A stretch of DNA of 64,000 bases from Anaerovorax odorimutans (lineage in GTDB: Bacteria; Bacillota; Clostridia; Peptostreptococcales; Anaerovoracaceae): positions 1 to 64,000 of the forward strand of contig NZ_JANFXK010000013.1 in assembly GCF_024459955.1 (NCBI RefSeq), read 5' to 3'. The notes below the pieces were generated by a model that was not told the DNA's origin, made no database searches, and saw only the letters and a program-made list of their open reading frames with translations. Made by a program: the position numbers and the translations under genes. Shown one piece after another: positions 61,728 through 64,000 of this stretch. Within the stretch, counting starts at the first letter, position 1, and each line of letters opens with the position of its first letter.

Positions 61728-62720
61728 TTACAATGGTCCACCTGGACCATTTTCCTGATTTACCAAATGAACGAGTTCCATTCTTGTTGAAATATCAAGC
61801 TTTTCAAATATATTGTGCATATGGCGTTTCACCGTGTACTTGGAGATAATCAGTTGATCCGCAATCTCTGGATTCGTCAGCCCTTCATAGGCCAATTCCA
61901 GAACTTCCCGCTCCCGTTCGGTCAAAGAATGGGTCTGGGCGATAAAATCCAGCCGGCTGTTTATGTCGTTTTCCGGCTCTTTTTCTTCAATATGAAAAAG
62001 GGCTGTAAAATCCTCATGCCACAGTAAAAAGATTGTTAAGAGATTGGTGATGAGAAGCAAAAGAGAAGTGGGATCGACAAAGCTCGGATACTGGGGATCC
62101 AAAGAACCGATCATAATACCAATAACCAGAAAGGCGTTCCAAAGCCCGTTTGCCATGAGAACGATGGAAATAGAAGTTACAAGCCGCCGTATCTGTTTTT
62201 GCACGATCTCGGACAAACCTTTAAAGAGGTGCCAAATCGTAATAAACGTAAGGAATACGCAGACCAGGACTTCGCTGAACAGAGAAAAGCTTCTTTGGAA
62301 GCCTGCTGAAACAAGATAATAGCCATCCATGAGAAAACCGTAGCAGATACCGGAAAAAACCAGGCAGATAACACAGAAAATCAAAGAAAACAACTTCATT
62401 TTTTCATTCTTTGTCTCCGGCAGCTGGCTTTTTTCGCGGATATAGGCAGTCCAAAAGTAAACCTGACCGATAAACGTAAAGATATCCAGAACCCTCACAA
62501 GCGCCGGGGCCGAATGGAATCCGGTTTTAAGCACGGTGTAGTCAATATAGAAATAGAGTGCGTCAATAAAGGCTGTGCAGATCATGAAATTGCGGATGGA
62601 GGCGAGAAGTCGCTTGTTTCCCGAAGACCAGTATTTTGCCAGCAGTACCACCAGAAGAATTACTAGAAAGCCGACGAATCCGGCAAAAATATATGTAAAA
62701 AAGAAAATTCCTTCGAACAT
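61728..62720 (-). CDS. Membrane-embedded LuxR-family regulator
   Basis: A 330-residue protein. Seven or so hydrophobic helices fill the first 245 residues, and a LuxR-type helix-turn-helix is at the C-terminus (LTEREREVLELAYEGLTNPEIADQLIISKYTVKRHMHNIFEKL, landmarks LTEREREVL and EIADQL). It would sense a membrane or external signal and bind DNA while membrane-bound. AT-rich spacing of 76 bases separates it from the peptidase gene, which it may control. Signal and target are unknown. Confidence 0.88.
   Translation of the reverse strand: MFEGIFFFTYIFAGFVGFLVILLVVLLAKYWSSGNKRLLASIRNFMICTAFIDALYFYIDYTVLKTGFHSAPALVRVLDIFTFIGQVYFWTAYIREKSQLPETKNEKMKLFSLIFCVICLVFSGICYGFLMDGYYLVSAGFQRSFSLFSEVLVCVFLTFITIWHLFKGLSEIVQKQIRRLVTSISIVLMANGLWNAFLVIGIMIGSLDPQYPSFVDPTSLLLLITNLLTIFLLWHEDFTALFHIEEKEPENDINSRLDFIAQTHSLTEREREVLELAYEGLTNPEIADQLIISKYTVKRHMHNIFEKLDISTRMELVHLVNQENGPGGPL
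61732..61751. repeat. Inverted repeat at the 3' end of the LuxR gene
   Basis: AATGGTCCA and TGGACCATT with a two-base centre cover the last codons (Asn-Gly-Pro-Gly-Gly-Pro-Leu). No T-run follows on the minus strand. It may be an mRNA 3' stem or an operator ahead of the peptidase gene. Confidence 0.5.
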
Positions 62721-62743
62721 GGAGTACCTGGCCTTTCTCCCTC

Positions 62744-63457
62744 TTATTTCATTCTACTCAGCGCTTCGCTGTGCCTTTTGCTGATTACGGCATAATATTC
62801 CTTCATGTAATTGCCCACTTTGGCATACCACTGGGGGTTAGCCGCATAACGCTTGTTGACACCTTTAACGGTGGGACTTCCTCCATAGAGGCTGGCGCCC
62901 GGTTTCAAATATTTCGTAGAAAGCCCCTTGGCGACAACGTTGATTCCCTCAGCCTTTGAAGAAAATCCGGACCGACCGTAGCCAAACATATTGTTGGGCC
63001 TGAACATCATGGTTCCCTTAGCGCTCTCAAGGGAGGCGATGGACATGAGAAAGACACAGTTTACCCCGTACTTTTCCTCCGCATCGACAAAGGCATCCTC
63101 AAGCCCCACAAGGCCAGCGCTTGTCACCAGTTTTAAATCCGCCGCCGTTACACCGCTGGGCTTGCGAAGATCCAGATTGTATATTTGATCAATCGAGTAG
63201 GCAGGTATGGACTCCTGCTTTGTCAGCCGATCAGCCGTGTAAGTGCGCAGCGCGTTGGGAATGTTCACGGTCTTTGCTTCCTTATACATGGCTTCTACTT
63301 TAGCCGCTTCGTTTCTTTCCGCTTCCTTCACCAGGTTCTGTGCGGCCCAAAGCACGCCCAAAACAGAAGCGCATATAACAATCAAAAGCAGAAGATCTAT
63401 AGCAAGGAGAATCCAAAAGCTTTTCCGCGATTTTTTCTTTTTCGTAACAGCAACCAT
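62744..63457 (-). CDS. Membrane-anchored glucosaminidase-domain protein
   Basis: A 237-residue protein with a basic N-terminus (KKKKSRKS), one transmembrane helix near residues 14-36 and an extracellular domain. EKYGVNCVFLMSIASLESAKGT holds the glutamate expected for glucosaminidases (landmark SIASLESAKG), followed by NNMFGYGRSG and GASLYGG, typical of the LytG/glucosaminidase family that cuts peptidoglycan. It lies 23 bases before the LuxR gene, so they may share a transcript. RBS AAAGGACAGGCTT. Confidence 0.85.
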   Translation of the reverse strand: MVAVTKKKKSRKSFWILLAIDLLLLIVICASVLGVLWAAQNLVKEAERNEAAKVEAMYKEAKTVNIPNALRTYTADRLTKQESIPAYSIDQIYNLDLRKPSGVTAADLKLVTSAGLVGLEDAFVDAEEKYGVNCVFLMSIASLESAKGTMMFRPNNMFGYGRSGFSSKAEGINVVAKGLSTKYLKPGASLYGGSPTVKGVNKRYAANPQWYAKVGNYMKEYYAVISKRHSEALSRMK

Positions 63458-63588
63458 AAGCCTGTCCTTTCCTGATACTCTTCTTATTTTACTTTTTTCT
63501 AATCAAAATGTCAAAATTTGAGATGGCTTTTTATAATATAGGAAATATCTAATGCGTGGCATTTTCGTACCGGAGAAAAACGCCTGCA

Positions 63589-63618
63589 TTGAACCGCAGG
63601 CTTTAGATATGCTATAAT
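63589..63618 (+). promoter_or_regulatory. Promoter of the lipoprotein gene
   Basis: TTGAAC (63589-63594), an 18-base spacer and a perfect TATAAT (63613-63618). GCCTGC and GCAGGC form a short inverted repeat across the -35 region. Confidence 0.6.
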
Positions 63619-63659
63619 GAAAACATGCTGTAACACGACAGTTGATATGGAGAAATGAT

Positions 63660-64000
63660 ATGAAAAAAGCGATAGCCTTGTTGATGGCAGCCCTTATGAC
63701 GTTAGGTCTGTGCGGATGCAGCCTTAAAGACTTTACGAAAACCTTGACACTCACCGAGCCGGAGGAAGTAACGGAAGCGTTTTTTAACGGGCTGAAAACA
63801 AAAAATGAAGACGCACTGATTTTATACACAGCCAATGAAGATATCAACATGCTTCTCCACAGTTCTGGGGATAAAGAGGATTTGAACCTGATCTACGATA
63901 GCTTGTTTAAAAACTTTACTTACAAAATCGGTGCTGTGAAAAAGAATAAGGATGAAACCGCGGCAACGGTGGAAGTGGAAGTCGCCAATTCGGATTTCAG
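63660..64000 (+). CDS. Lipoprotein, 3' end outside the window
   Basis: At least 113 codons are open to the window edge. The protein begins MKKAIALLMAALMTLGLCGC, a lipoprotein signal with the lipobox LCGC, followed by LTEPEEVTEAFFNGLKTKNE. The pattern recalls surface lipoproteins with an NTF2-like/DUF5105 domain, but this is a weak resemblance. GGAGA lies nine bases before ATG 63660. Confidence 0.8.
   Translation, partial: MKKAIALLMAALMTLGLCGCSLKDFTKTLTLTEPEEVTEAFFNGLKTKNEDALILYTANEDINMLLHSSGDKEDLNLIYDSLFKNFTYKIGAVKKNKDETAATVEVEVANSDF

Overview
The window looks like the replication-origin region of a spore-forming, low-to-mid G+C anaerobe of the class Clostridia. The evidence is the gene order rpmH-rnpA-yidD-yidC-khpB-mnmE-mnmG-rsmG-noc-parA-parB on one side and dnaA-dnaN-recF-gyrB-gyrA on the other, two parS sites, the sporulation gene spoIIR, a SPOCS/LysM spore-type protein and several enhancer-dependent (sigma-54) regulators. 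A member of the Anaerovoracaceae / Clostridiales Family XIII is my guess at family level, with low confidence. Most genes left of about 41.4 kb are on the minus strand and most right of it on the plus strand, as expected if replication forks leave an origin at 41.5-43.2 kb.

Layout. 0-0.4 kb: the first codons of an acyl-CoA dehydrogenase (minus) behind a candidate sigma-54 promoter. 0.4-1.4 kb: a Fic protein. 1.4-14.9 kb: a long minus-strand catabolic operon: aldehyde dehydrogenase, iron alcohol dehydrogenase, SDR oxidoreductase, sodium:solute symporter with a small two-helix companion, three unrecognised small proteins, a LarA-like (DUF2088) racemase/epimerase homologue, a medium-chain oxidoreductase, a KDPG/KDPGal-type aldolase, a 2-dehydro-3-deoxygalactonokinase-like kinase, a D-2-hydroxyacid dehydrogenase and a PAS-domain sigma-54 activator. 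15.1-21.2 kb: a second minus-strand operon with a ribose-type ABC transporter, a glycerol-dehydrogenase-like enzyme and a zinc alcohol dehydrogenase. 21.4-23.1 kb: a GAF-domain sigma-54 activator. Both operons begin with a good sigma-54 promoter sharing a 15-base identical core, and each has a matching pair of palindromes about 130 bp upstream. They therefore look like one regulon for taking up and oxidising a polyol, sugar or sugar acid. The substrate cannot be read from the sequence.

23-32 kb: DUF1846, a 30-residue membrane peptide, DUF1934 and Hsp33 (one operon), an HtrA protease, spoIIR, the SPOCS/LysM protein, a hipBA toxin-antitoxin pair and a SprT-like protein. 32.3-41.4 kb: chromosome segregation, tRNA modification, membrane insertion and RNase P genes. 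41.4-50.1 kb: a bipartite oriC, with DnaA boxes upstream of dnaA and DnaA boxes, a C-tract and six DnaA-trios between dnaA and dnaN, followed by replication and gyrase genes. 50.1-64 kb: an anti-sigma/sigma pair, trpS, two tandem zinc-ribbon membrane proteins, lipid phosphate and acyltransfer genes, a shikimate-kinase-like pseudoenzyme, a nucleotidyltransferase, an AlbA_2/Schlafen-type regulator with its own repeated operator, a gene-free 0.5-kb stretch, a secreted M28 peptidase next to a membrane-embedded LuxR regulator, a glucosaminidase, and the start of a lipoprotein gene.

No rRNA, tRNA, CRISPR array, complete insertion sequence or prophage was seen. All functional names come from reading motifs and gene order by eye; no database search was run.
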